Positions 18,398 to 26,538 of a stretch of 64,000 bases of DNA are shown here, in pieces; position 1 is the stretch's first letter; the number at the start of each line of letters is the position of its first letter. A model generated the notes under the pieces. That model was not told where the DNA came from and searched no databases. It saw nothing but the letters and a program-made list of their open reading frames with translations. Source of the stretch: Clavibacter michiganensis. GTDB taxonomy: Bacteria > Actinomycetota > Actinomycetes > Actinomycetales > Microbacteriaceae. The position numbers and the translations under genes were made by a program. The stretch spans positions 2,108,001 through 2,172,000 of the forward strand of contig NZ_CP080437.1 in assembly GCF_021216655.1 (NCBI RefSeq). The letters are read 5' to 3'.

Positions 18398-18886
18398 TCA
18401 GTCGCGGTCGGCGGCGGATGCGTCGGGGTCGTCGTGCACCTGCTCCTGCTCCTGCGCGGTGGCGCGGTCGAGCACGTCCTGCAGCAGGTCGCGGAGCGCG
18501 GAGTCGCCCGCGTCCTCGCCGGCGATGTCGCGCCGGACCTGGTCGCCCACGCGCCAGATGACGGGCAGCATCTCGCGCCCGGCGTTCGTGAGGCCGACGG
18601 ACAGACGACGCTCGTCCGTCATGTCGCGGAACCGGGTGACGTACCCGAAGACCTCCAGGCGCTTGAGCAGCGGCGAGAGCGTGCCCGGGGTGAGATGCAG
18701 CTTCTCCGCGAGGTCGACGACGGCCTGCGGCTCCTCCTCGTCGAGGGCCAGCAGCACGAGGTACTGCGGATGCGTGAGGTTGAGCGGCTGCAGCAGCGGC
18801 CGGTAGAGCGAGACCACCGCGCGCGAGGCCGCGGCGAGGAGCACGCCGGTCTCGTCCTGCAGCAGTGTGAGCGATCTCTGTGCCAT
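18398..18886 (-). CDS. MarR/OhrR-like transcriptional regulator lacking cysteine
   Basis: 162 residues. The order AASRAVVSLYRPLLQPLNLTHPQYLVLLAL, then VVDLAEKLHLTPGTLSPLLKRLE (DNA-recognition helix) and the wing DMTDERRLSVGLT, matches the OhrR subgroup of MarR proteins, which sense organic peroxides through one N-terminal cysteine. Here that position is filled by a small hydrophobic residue and the whole protein has no cysteine. No ohr gene is adjacent. So the signal must differ from classic OhrR, for instance a ligand. ATG at 18886 after AGAGGAAA. Confidence 0.85.
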   Translation of the reverse strand: MAQRSLTLLQDETGVLLAAASRAVVSLYRPLLQPLNLTHPQYLVLLALDEEEPQAVVDLAEKLHLTPGTLSPLLKRLEVFGYVTRFRDMTDERRLSVGLTNAGREMLPVIWRVGDQVRRDIAGEDAGDSALRDLLQDVLDRATAQEQEQVHDDPDASAADRD

Positions 18887-19010
18887 CTTCTTTTCCTCTG
18901 GCTCGTCAGTACGTCGATGCCGGGGTCTTGGACACTTCCTCCACCGTACGCCTGCGGACGCGCGAGGGCCTCGGCGCACAGGCAACCATCGGCCGGGGTC
19001 GTCCGCACGC

Positions 19011-19694
19011 TCACGCGAGCGTACTGGGAGCGGCCGCCACGAGGAGCGCGCCCAGCACGAGCCACGGGCCGAACGGGACGGCCGTCGACGCCCGAGCGCG
19101 GCCGGCGACGAGCAGGACGGTCGCCGCGACGCCGCCGAGGAGCGTGCCCGCGGCGAGGCCCAGCGCGACCTGCGCGGGCCCGGCCTGCCCGAGCGCCAGC
19201 CCGATGACGCCCGCGAGCTTCACGTCGCCCGTGCCGAGGCCGCCGCCGGTGGCCTCCTGGAGGAGCGCGAGGACGAGGACGGCGCCCGCGCCGCACGCCG
19301 CGGCCTGGAGCAGGAGGCCGGATCCGCCCGCGACCAGAGCGAGGGACGCGGCGGCGACGGCCGCGGGTGCGGTGGCGCGGTCGGGCAGGCGGTGCGCGGC
19401 GAGGTCCGCGAGCACGAGCACCGTGCCCACGATCACGAGGAGGAGCGCCACGGGGATCCGCGCGGGCGGCGTCTCGGCGACCACCAGGGCCGCGAGCGCG
19501 CCCGTGACCGGCGCGGCGACCAGCGCGGCCGTGCGGCCGAGGCCGGGGAGCGGATCCAGCGGGCGTGCGTCGAGTCCGTCGGGGCGCCGGCCTCCCGCGA
19601 GGGCGACGCGGGCGAGCGCCGGGGACCAGGCGCCGACGGCGGCACCGGCGAGCCCGGCCGCGACGGAGAGGGCGGGCGCGACGGCGGGGATCAC
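19011..19694 (-). CDS. A24-family prepilin peptidase without N-terminal methylase domain
   Basis: 227 residues, six or seven membrane segments. The two catalytic aspartates are D97 (ADLAAHRLPD) and D157 in the GTGDVKLAG motif. The cytoplasmic cysteine domain of full-length PilD is missing, and only one cysteine is present, so this is the short, peptidase-only form. It would cut the leader of type IV pilin-like proteins. No pilin, ATPase or secretin-type genes lie in this window, so the substrates are elsewhere. GTG at 19694 is 6 bases after TAGGGT (leaderless pattern). Confidence 0.88.
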   Translation of the reverse strand: MIPAVAPALSVAAGLAGAAVGAWSPALARVALAGGRRPDGLDARPLDPLPGLGRTAALVAAPVTGALAALVVAETPPARIPVALLLVIVGTVLVLADLAAHRLPDRATAPAAVAAASLALVAGGSGLLLQAAACGAGAVLVLALLQEATGGGLGTGDVKLAGVIGLALGQAGPAQVALGLAAGTLLGGVAATVLLVAGRARASTAVPFGPWLVLGALLVAAAPSTLA

Positions 19695-19760
19695 GCGGCG
19701 ACCCTAGGGGGTGCGGGCCGACGTCCGAGCGCGGGCGCGAGCGGCTGGGGACGGACGACG

Positions 19761-19795
19761 GACGGGCGCCCGCGGGAGGACCGCGGGCGCCCGTC
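19761..19795 (-). terminator. Terminator of the ferredoxin-NADP reductase gene
   Basis: A perfect 15-base stem (GACGGGCGCCCGCGG and its complement) around GAGGA, 37 bases past the stop codon. Confidence 0.8.
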
Positions 19796-19831
19796 GGCGT
19801 CGATCAGGGGGTGCGGGTCAGCGCGCCCGGA

Positions 19832-21202
19832 TCACACGGACTGCCGCGGCCGCGACGCCTCGAGCATCTCGTCGCGCTCGACCACCTTGATGCGGGCGCG
19901 GCCGTGCGGCTGCCCCAGGGCGATCTCGTGCTCGTCGAGGGCGTGCCAGCCGGCGAGGTCGGTGTGCTCGATGCCGCGCTCGGTGAGCAGGTCGACGATC
20001 GCCTGCTCCTCGGGCGCCTCGGGGGTCCACCAGTCGCCCTGGTCGTTGAGCACGTGCGAGATGGTCTCCATGGCGTCGGACTTGGTGTGCCCGATGAGGC
20101 CGATGGGCCCGCGCTTGATCCAGCCCGTGGCGTAGACACCGGGGATGCGGTTGTTGTCCTCGTCGAGGACCTGGCCCTCGTGGTTCGGGATGACGCCGCG
20201 GCGCTCGTCGAACGGGATCCCGTCGACCGGCGAGCCGAAGTACCCGACCGCGCGGTAGATGGCCTGCACGGGCACGTCGCGGAACTCGCCCGTGCCCTCG
20301 ACGCCGCCGAGGCCGTCGGGACGCGTGCGCTCGATGCGCAGGGCCGCGACGCGGGGCTCGGCCTCGTCGGACGCGAGCACCTCCGCGGGGCGCGAGTAGA
20401 AGTGCAGGTGCAGGCGTCGGGACGCGGATCCGGTCTCGCGCGTGCGCCACTTCTCGAGCACGCGGCTGATGACCATGACCTGCTTGTTGGTCTTCGCGGC
20501 CTCCTCGGCGGCGGGATCCACGCCGAAGTCCTCGTCGTAGACGATCACGTCGACGTCGGGCACCTCGCCCAGCTCGCGGAGCTCCAGCGGCGTGAACTTG
20601 ACCTGCGCGGGACCGCGGCGGCCGAAGACGTGCACGTCGGTGACGGGCGAGTGCTTGAGGCCCGTGTAGACGTTGTCCGGGATCTCGGTGGGCAGCAGGT
20701 CGTCAGCGTGCTTGGCGAGCATGCGCGCCACGTCGAGCGCCACGTTGCCGTTGCCGATGACGGCGACCTCGCGGGCGTCGAGCGGCCAATCGCGCGGGAA
20801 GTCCGGGTGTCCGTCGAACCAGTTGACGAAGTCGGCCGCGCCGTAGGAGCCCGGCAGGTCGATGCCGGGGATGTCGAGCTCGGCGTCGCGGATCGCGCCC
20901 GTGGAGAAGATGACCGCGTTGTAGTGCCTCTGGAGGTCCTCCAGCGTGATGTCGCGGCCGTAGTCGACGTTGCCGAAGATGCGGATGTCGCCGCGGTCGA
21001 GCACGTCGCGCAGCGCGCCGATGATGCCCTTGATGCGCGGGTGGTCGGGCGCGACGCCGTAGCGGACCAGGCCGTACGGCGCGGGGAGGCGCTCGAAGAG
21101 GTCGATGGAGACGTCGAACTGCTTCTCGGCCTTCAGGATGATGTCGGCCGCGTAGATGCCCGCGGGCCCTGCGCCCACGATGGCCAGCCTGAGCTTGGTC
21201 AC
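19832..21202 (-). CDS. Ferredoxin/adrenodoxin-type NADP+ reductase (FprA-like)
   Basis: 456 residues, the length of the adrenodoxin-reductase family. FAD-binding IVGAGPAGIYAADIIL at the N-terminus, NADP-binding GNGNVALDVARML in the middle, and GRRGPAQVKFTPLELRELGE typical of FprA. It passes electrons between NADPH and ferredoxin, serving P450s or other oxygenases or iron-sulfur assembly. GTG at 21202. It follows the polyprenyl synthase and menG on the same strand with a 90-base gap; a functional link to menaquinone is possible but not shown. Confidence 0.93.
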   Translation of the reverse strand: MTKLRLAIVGAGPAGIYAADIILKAEKQFDVSIDLFERLPAPYGLVRYGVAPDHPRIKGIIGALRDVLDRGDIRIFGNVDYGRDITLEDLQRHYNAVIFSTGAIRDAELDIPGIDLPGSYGAADFVNWFDGHPDFPRDWPLDAREVAVIGNGNVALDVARMLAKHADDLLPTEIPDNVYTGLKHSPVTDVHVFGRRGPAQVKFTPLELRELGEVPDVDVIVYDEDFGVDPAAEEAAKTNKQVMVISRVLEKWRTRETGSASRRLHLHFYSRPAEVLASDEAEPRVAALRIERTRPDGLGGVEGTGEFRDVPVQAIYRAVGYFGSPVDGIPFDERRGVIPNHEGQVLDEDNNRIPGVYATGWIKRGPIGLIGHTKSDAMETISHVLNDQGDWWTPEAPEEQAIVDLLTERGIEHTDLAGWHALDEHEIALGQPHGRARIKVVERDEMLEASRPRQSV

Positions 21203-21292
21203 TGGTTCTCCGGTTCGTCGTCGTCCCCGTGCCGGCCGTGCGGGGGCGTGGTGGTGCGGATCCCCGCGAGAGCCGGCGGGGACGAGCGGCAG

Positions 21293-22366
21293 CTAGCGCG
21301 TGCGCTCGACGATGGTGTCGGCGAAGCGCGTGAGCGCCTTCTTGACCGGGCCCTCCGGGAGGGGCGCGAGCGCGTCGACCGCCTCGGCGGCCCAGCGGTG
21401 CGCCTCCGCGATGGTGCGGGCCGTGACCTCGTGGTCGCGCAGCTCGGCGATGGCTGCCGTGAGGTCGGCCTCGGACTCGGGCGTCTCCTCGTGCGCGACG
21501 TCGCGTTGGATCCGGGCGAGCAGCGACGCCGCGGCGGCGTCCGACTCCGCGAGCCGGCGCAGGTAGAGGAGGGGGAGGGTGGCGACTCCGGCGCGGAGGT
21601 CGGTGCCGGCGAGCTTGCCGGTCTCCTCGGGCTGGTCGGCGAGGTCGAGGACGTCGTCCACGAGCTGGAAGGCCACGCCCGTGCGCTCGCCGAAGGCCAG
21701 GACGGCCGACTCGAGCTCGGGATCCGCGCCGGAGTAGATGACGCCCATCTGCGCGGCGCACGCGATGAGGGAGCCGGTCTTGTCGGCGAGGACGTCGAGG
21801 TAGTGCTCGATGGGGTCCTGGTCATCGCGCGGGCCGATGGTCTCGTGCAGCTGGCCGAGCACGAGGCGCTCGAAGGTCGCGGCCTGCAGCCGGATGGCGC
21901 GCGGGCCGAGGTCGGCGACGATCTTGCTGGCGCGCGCGAAGAGGAGGTCGCCCGCGAGGATCGCGACGGAGTTGCCCCATACGGCCTGCGCGCTCGGGAC
22001 GCCGCGGCGCATGTCCGCCTCGTCCATGACGTCGTCGTGGTACAGCGACGCGAGGTGCGTGATCTCGATGGCTACCGCCGCGTCCACCACCTGCTGCGTG
22101 TTGCCCTCGCCGAGCTGGGCGATGAGGAGCGCGAGCATCGGGCGCACGCGCTTGCCGCCCGCGTCGAGCAGGTAGCGCGTGGTGACGTCGGCCACGTCGT
22201 CCGCGAACCGGACCTCGCGGAGCAGCTGCTCCTCGACGAGCGCGAGCCCGTCGTCGATGCTGCGCGCCATGCGGCGGTCGTCCGAGGACGAGAAGAGGCG
22301 CTCGGTGAGGCTGGCGTGGGAGGCGACGGAGGCGCCGCGGCGGGCGAGCGGGATGCTCGGACTCAT
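21293..22366 (-). CDS. Trans-polyprenyl diphosphate synthase (menaquinone side chain)
   Basis: 357 residues. The first aspartate-rich motif is YHDDVMDEADMRRG and the second is VDDVLDLADQ; GGKRVRPMLALL lies before the first. This is the class I isoprenoid chain-elongating fold. Its place next to menG suggests it makes the long side chain of menaquinone (chain length not deducible here). ATG at 22366, 35 bases after the menG stop, so the two are probably one transcript. Confidence 0.92.
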   Translation of the reverse strand: MSPSIPLARRGASVASHASLTERLFSSSDDRRMARSIDDGLALVEEQLLREVRFADDVADVTTRYLLDAGGKRVRPMLALLIAQLGEGNTQQVVDAAVAIEITHLASLYHDDVMDEADMRRGVPSAQAVWGNSVAILAGDLLFARASKIVADLGPRAIRLQAATFERLVLGQLHETIGPRDDQDPIEHYLDVLADKTGSLIACAAQMGVIYSGADPELESAVLAFGERTGVAFQLVDDVLDLADQPEETGKLAGTDLRAGVATLPLLYLRRLAESDAAAASLLARIQRDVAHEETPESEADLTAAIAELRDHEVTARTIAEAHRWAAEAVDALAPLPEGPVKKALTRFADTIVERTR

Positions 22367-22401
22367 GATCGGCGTCCTTGTCTGTGGGGGTTCACGCGCG
22401 G

Positions 22402-23139
22402 TCAGGACGCGGCGGGACGGGGAGCGGCGTGACGGCCGGCCGGCTTGACGCCGCGGTGCAGCGCCACGATCCCCGCAGTGAGGTTACGGTGCTCGACTGA
22501 CGCGAATCCAGCCTCGCGGAGCCACGAGGCCAGCGTCTCCTGGTCGGGCCAGGCCTGGATCGACTCGTTGAGGTACTCGTACGCGCTGGCGTTGGAGCTC
22601 ACGAGCTTCACGAGCGACGGCGCGACGGCCTTCATGTAGAGGTCGTAGCCGCGGCGGACCAGGGGAACGGGAGGAGTGCTGAACTCGCAGATGACGATGC
22701 GGCCGCCGGGCTTCAGCACGCGGAGCAGCTCGTCGAGGCCCTTCCGCGGCTCGACCACGTTGCGGAGGCCGAAGGAGATCGTGACGGCGTCGAAGGAGTC
22801 GTCGTCGAAGGGGAGGTCGGTGGCGTCGGCGTGCACGAACTCGACCCGGTCGTTGCCGGCGAGCCGGCGACGGCCGACCTCGAGCATGCCCTCGGAGAAG
22901 TCGGCGGCGACCACGTGGGCGCCGGACGCGGCGAGCGCGGCGCTCGACGTTCCGGTGCCTGCAGCCAGGTCGAGGATCCGCTCCCCCGCGACCGGGGCGA
23001 CGGCGCGCGTGGTGGCGACACGCCACAGCTGGTCGTTCCCTACCGACAGGAGGGTGTTCGTGCGGTCGTAGGCGCTCGAGACCTCGTCGAACATGGCCGA
23101 CACCTGGCCGGGCTTCTTGCTGAGGTCTGCTCGCATCAC
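22402..23139 (-). CDS. menG: Demethylmenaquinone methyltransferase
   Basis: 245 residues, SAM-dependent methyltransferase of the UbiE/MenG type: VSSAYDRTNTLLSVGNDQLWR, the SAM loop LDLAAGTGTSSAAL and FGLRNVVEPRKGLDELLRVLKPGG. It performs the last step of menaquinone synthesis. Start: the GTG at 23139 lies exactly 6 bases after TAGACT with no ribosome binding site, while an ATG follows immediately at 23136; I choose the GTG because of the leaderless spacing. It is divergent from menF with 157 bases between. Confidence 0.94.
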   Translation of the reverse strand: MMRADLSKKPGQVSAMFDEVSSAYDRTNTLLSVGNDQLWRVATTRAVAPVAGERILDLAAGTGTSSAALAASGAHVVAADFSEGMLEVGRRRLAGNDRVEFVHADATDLPFDDDSFDAVTISFGLRNVVEPRKGLDELLRVLKPGGRIVICEFSTPPVPLVRRGYDLYMKAVAPSLVKLVSSNASAYEYLNESIQAWPDQETLASWLREAGFASVEHRNLTAGIVALHRGVKPAGRHAAPRPAAS

Positions 23140-23296
23140 GCGGTCAGTCTATTCGGGCGCGCTGGGCACGCGGTGGGCGGCGGCCGGATGCCCAGGGGCC
23201 CATCAGAGGACGGGGGCGGCGGGCGCAGGCGGGGCCGGGACCAGGGGTCGGCGGGCGCCCGGGGAGGCCCGGATCCCCGGCGGTAGGCTGGCATCC

Positions 23297-24571
23297 GTGA
23301 CCGCATCCCGCGTCCGAGCGCTCCTCGTCGACACCACCCCCGTCGACTCCATCGCCCGGCTCGTCCCCCTCCTCGACGCCCGGCACCCGCTCCTGTGGCT
23401 CCGGCACGGATCCGGGATGGGCGGCATCGGCGAGGCCATCCGACTCGAGTTCCGCGGGCCCGACCGTGTTCGCGACGCCGCCGCCGCGTGGCGCGAGGTG
23501 GCCGCGGCGGCGACCGTGACGGATCCGCTCGGGATCCCCGGCACGGGTCTCATCGCGTTCGGCGCCTTCGCCTTCGCCGACGACTCGGAGGCCGCGAGCG
23601 TGCTCGTCGTGCCCCGCCTCGTGGTCGGCCGACGGGACGGGGTGTCGTGGGTCACGCGGATCCGGCTCGCCGACCAGGAGGACGGCGACGTCGCCTCCCC
23701 GCTCGACGCCCTGGCCGCGGGATCCATCCCCGTGCCCGAGCGCTCCGGCGCCGAGTACCGCCTGCACCTGCGCCCCGGATCCATGGGTCCCGACGACTAC
23801 GAGACGGCCGTCGCGCGCGCCGTCGCCGCGATCGCGGCGGGCGACGTGGAGAAGGTCGTGCTCGCGCGCGACCTCGTCGGCCGCCTCCCCCTCGGCGGTG
23901 ACCTCCGGCTCGCCCTCAGCCGCTTCGCGCTCGGCTACCCCGACTGCTGGACCTACGCGGTCGACGGCCTCATCGGCGCGAGCCCCGAGACGCTCGTGCG
24001 CGTCGGCGGCGGCACGGTCGGCGCGCGCGTGCTCGCCGGCACCGTCTCGCGCGGCACGGACGCGCGCGCCGACGCCGCCGCGGCCGCCGGCCTCGCCGCA
24101 TCCCGCAAGGACAACGAGGAGCACGCGTTCGCGCGCGACAGCGTGCTCGACGCGCTCCACCCGCACAGCCGCGACCTCTCCACCACCGACGCGCCCTTCA
24201 CGCTCAAGCTGCCGAACCTGTGGCACCTGGCGAGCGACGTCACGGGCACGCTCGGCGACGGATCCTCGTCGCTCGACCTCGTGGGCGCGCTGCACCCGAC
24301 GGCCGCCGTCGCCGGGCACCCGACGGCCGCCGCGCTGTCGCTCATCGCCGAGCTCGAGCCCGCCGACCGCGGCCGCTACGCCGGGCCGGTCGGCTGGGTC
24401 TCGGCCGACGGCGACGGCGAGTGGGCCATCGCGCTGCGGGGCGCCCAGGTGGATCCGTCGGGTGCCATCGTCGCGCACGCGGGCGCCGGCATCGTCGCGG
24501 GATCCGACCCCGAGCGCGAGCGCGCCGAGACGGCCATGAAGTTCCGGCCGGTCGTGGAGGCGCTGGGCTAG
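23297..24571 (+). CDS. menF: Isochorismate synthase
   Basis: 424 residues of the chorismate-binding fold. The C-terminal half carries EKVVLARDLVGRL, GASPETLVRVGGGTV and LAASRKDNEEHAFARDSVLD, the active-site motifs of MenF/EntC enzymes. It converts chorismate to isochorismate for MenD. GTG at 23297 is 7 bases after TAGGCT, with no ribosome binding site. Its stop codon overlaps the stop of the convergent MFS gene within one CTAG. It faces away from menG, so the men genes are spread over several transcripts. Confidence 0.93.
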   Translation: MTASRVRALLVDTTPVDSIARLVPLLDARHPLLWLRHGSGMGGIGEAIRLEFRGPDRVRDAAAAWREVAAAATVTDPLGIPGTGLIAFGAFAFADDSEAASVLVVPRLVVGRRDGVSWVTRIRLADQEDGDVASPLDALAAGSIPVPERSGAEYRLHLRPGSMGPDDYETAVARAVAAIAAGDVEKVVLARDLVGRLPLGGDLRLALSRFALGYPDCWTYAVDGLIGASPETLVRVGGGTVGARVLAGTVSRGTDARADAAAAAGLAASRKDNEEHAFARDSVLDALHPHSRDLSTTDAPFTLKLPNLWHLASDVTGTLGDGSSSLDLVGALHPTAAVAGHPTAAALSLIAELEPADRGRYAGPVGWVSADGDGEWAIALRGAQVDPSGAIVAHAGAGIVAGSDPERERAETAMKFRPVVEALG

Positions 24572-25881
24572 GACGCGGTCCCGGTGGCTGGCGCCTCCGC
24601 TCGCTCCGCCGTCGCGCGTCGCCGTAGCAGCGCCGGCGCCGCGATCCCGGCCACGACGAGCGCCGCGACCGCGCCGACCCCGATGCCGGCCAGCGGGCCC
24701 GCCGCGTCCACCACCGCGCCGACCGCGGCCGCCGCGAGCGCGACCCCGGTGTTGACGGCCGTGTTGACCCACGCCGACGCCTCGGTGCGCACCGACGGCT
24801 CCGTCTGCGCGTCGGCGAGGAGGTAGCCCGTGACCATCGCGGGCGCGAGGAACAGGCCGACGGGGACGAGCGCGGCGGCGAGCAGGACGAGGGCGAGAGC
24901 GTCCGGGGCGGCGGGGACGCGGGCCGCGACCGCGGCGAGCACGGCCGTCGCCGCGAGCATCGCCGCGACGAGGACGACGAGGCGGATCCGCGCCGGCGCC
25001 CGCCACGCGCACGTCCCGTACGCGAGGCCGCCGACCGCGCTGCCCGCGGCGAACGCGGCGAGCAGCGGACCCGCGAGCGCCGTGCTGCCCGCGCGCTCGG
25101 CCAGCGCCGCGACGGCGACCTCGACGGATCCGAGCACCGCGCCGACCCCGAGCAGCGTCACGAGCAGGGGGATCACGAGCGGCTGGCGGAGCGGATCCGC
25201 GGACCGGCGACGCGCGCGCCCGTCTGCCGTCGGCCGGCCCTCCGGTGGGGCCGGCCGCGCGCCCTGCGCCCGGGACAGGCGCGACGACGTCATGCCCAGG
25301 GTGCCGGTGACGCTCGCGGCGGCCGACGCGAGCACGGCGACCTCGGGATCCGCGACCGCGACGAGCGCCGCCACGACGAGCGGGCCGACGGTGAAGACGA
25401 CCTCCTCCCCCACGGCGTCGAGGCTGTAGGCGCGCGTCCGCATCCGCGCGTCGGGCACGAGCGCGGCCCAGACGACGCGCATGGCGGCGCCGAGCGGCGG
25501 CATCGCGAGGCCGGCGAGCGCGGCCGTCACGACGACGACCCCGACGGGCGCGCCGATGCGGACCACCGCGAGGACCCCGACGAGCCCGAGCGCGTGGGCG
25601 ACCGCGAGCGCCACCAGCACGGGCCGCTGGCCGTGCGCGTCCACGAGCCGTGCCCGGACGGGCGACGCGAGGACGTTGGCGAGGCCGAACGCGCCGGTCG
25701 CGAGGCCGGCGGCGGCGAAGGAGCCGGTGCGCGCCTGGACGAGCAGCAGCAGCGCGAGGGCGACCATCGCGAAGGAGAGCCGGCCGAGCATCGCCGGGAG
25801 GAAGACGCGGAGCGCGCCGGGGAGCGCCAGGACGGCGAGGTATCCGGTGCGGGCGGGCGGCGGCGTGCGGGCGGCGGTCAT
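24568..25881 (-). CDS. MFS transporter
   Basis: 437 residues, mostly hydrophobic A/V/L/G with about 12 predicted membrane helices and short loops; a basic central loop (about residues 200-225) separates the two halves. Substrate unknown, though efflux is plausible because the gene is co-transcribed with an ArsR-type repressor. ATG at 25881 overlaps the stop of the regulator by 4 bases, so translation is coupled. It converges tail to tail with menF. Confidence 0.85.
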   Translation of the reverse strand: MTAARTPPPARTGYLAVLALPGALRVFLPAMLGRLSFAMVALALLLLVQARTGSFAAAGLATGAFGLANVLASPVRARLVDAHGQRPVLVALAVAHALGLVGVLAVVRIGAPVGVVVVTAALAGLAMPPLGAAMRVVWAALVPDARMRTRAYSLDAVGEEVVFTVGPLVVAALVAVADPEVAVLASAAASVTGTLGMTSSRLSRAQGARPAPPEGRPTADGRARRRSADPLRQPLVIPLLVTLLGVGAVLGSVEVAVAALAERAGSTALAGPLLAAFAAGSAVGGLAYGTCAWRAPARIRLVVLVAAMLAATAVLAAVAARVPAAPDALALVLLAAALVPVGLFLAPAMVTGYLLADAQTEPSVRTEASAWVNTAVNTGVALAAAAVGAVVDAAGPLAGIGVGAVAALVVAGIAAPALLRRRATAERAEAPATGTAS

Positions 25882-26423
25882 GCGGGCGCCTGGCCCGCGG
25901 TCGTGCCCGGGGCCATCGCGAACAGCGCGAGCGTCGCGCTCACCGCGACGTCGTCGTCGCCCGGGCGGCGGGCGGAGTCGTCGTGGAGCACGGTGCCGAG
26001 CTCGCGGGCCAGCTCCTGCACGCGGATCCACGTGCCGGTCGAGACCGTGAGCTCGGCGTCCGTGATCACCGGCCGAGTGCCCTCCGCGTGCAGCGCGGCG
26101 CGACGGGTCAGCTCGGCCGTGAGCGCGGCGGCCAGGGTCGGCATGGCGCCCCCGGTCAGGGCGTCGAGCCGCTCGCCGCTCGCGGGCACGTGCCGGTAGC
26201 GCCTGGCCGCTCCCCCGCGGATCCGCTCGACGCCCGCCTCCTCGAGCAGCCCGGCCTCGCGCAGGCGGCGCAGGTGGTAGCTCACGTTCGCCTGCGTCTC
26301 GCCCAGCTCGCGCGCGGCCTCGGACGCGCTCACGGGCGACCGCGTGCAGAGCGAGAGGAGGCGCAGGCGCAGGGGGTGGGCGATGACGCGGAGGTCGCGG
26401 AGGTCGGTCTCGTCGGCGGGCAT
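25878..26423 (-). CDS. ArsR-type winged-helix regulator
   Basis: 181 residues. The N-terminal 90 are an ArsR-like winged helix: RVIAHPLRLRLLSLCTRSPVSASEAARELGETQANVSYHLRRLREAGLLEE. No paired cysteines for metal sensing are seen, so it resembles the ligand-type HTH_20 group. The C-terminal half is not a known domain to me. It is the first gene of a two-gene unit with the MFS transporter and probably controls that unit. ATG at 26423. Confidence 0.85.
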   Translation of the reverse strand: MPADETDLRDLRVIAHPLRLRLLSLCTRSPVSASEAARELGETQANVSYHLRRLREAGLLEEAGVERIRGGAARRYRHVPASGERLDALTGGAMPTLAAALTAELTRRAALHAEGTRPVITDAELTVSTGTWIRVQELARELGTVLHDDSARRPGDDDVAVSATLALFAMAPGTTAGQAPA

Positions 26424-26538
26424 GCGGCCATCCGACCACGGCGCGGTCCCGACTGTCAAAGACTTCTTTGGCGGTTGCATGGGTTCGATCCGCGGATTCG
26501 ACCCGAGCCCCGGCCGGGCACCGGACCGGGCGGAGGCG

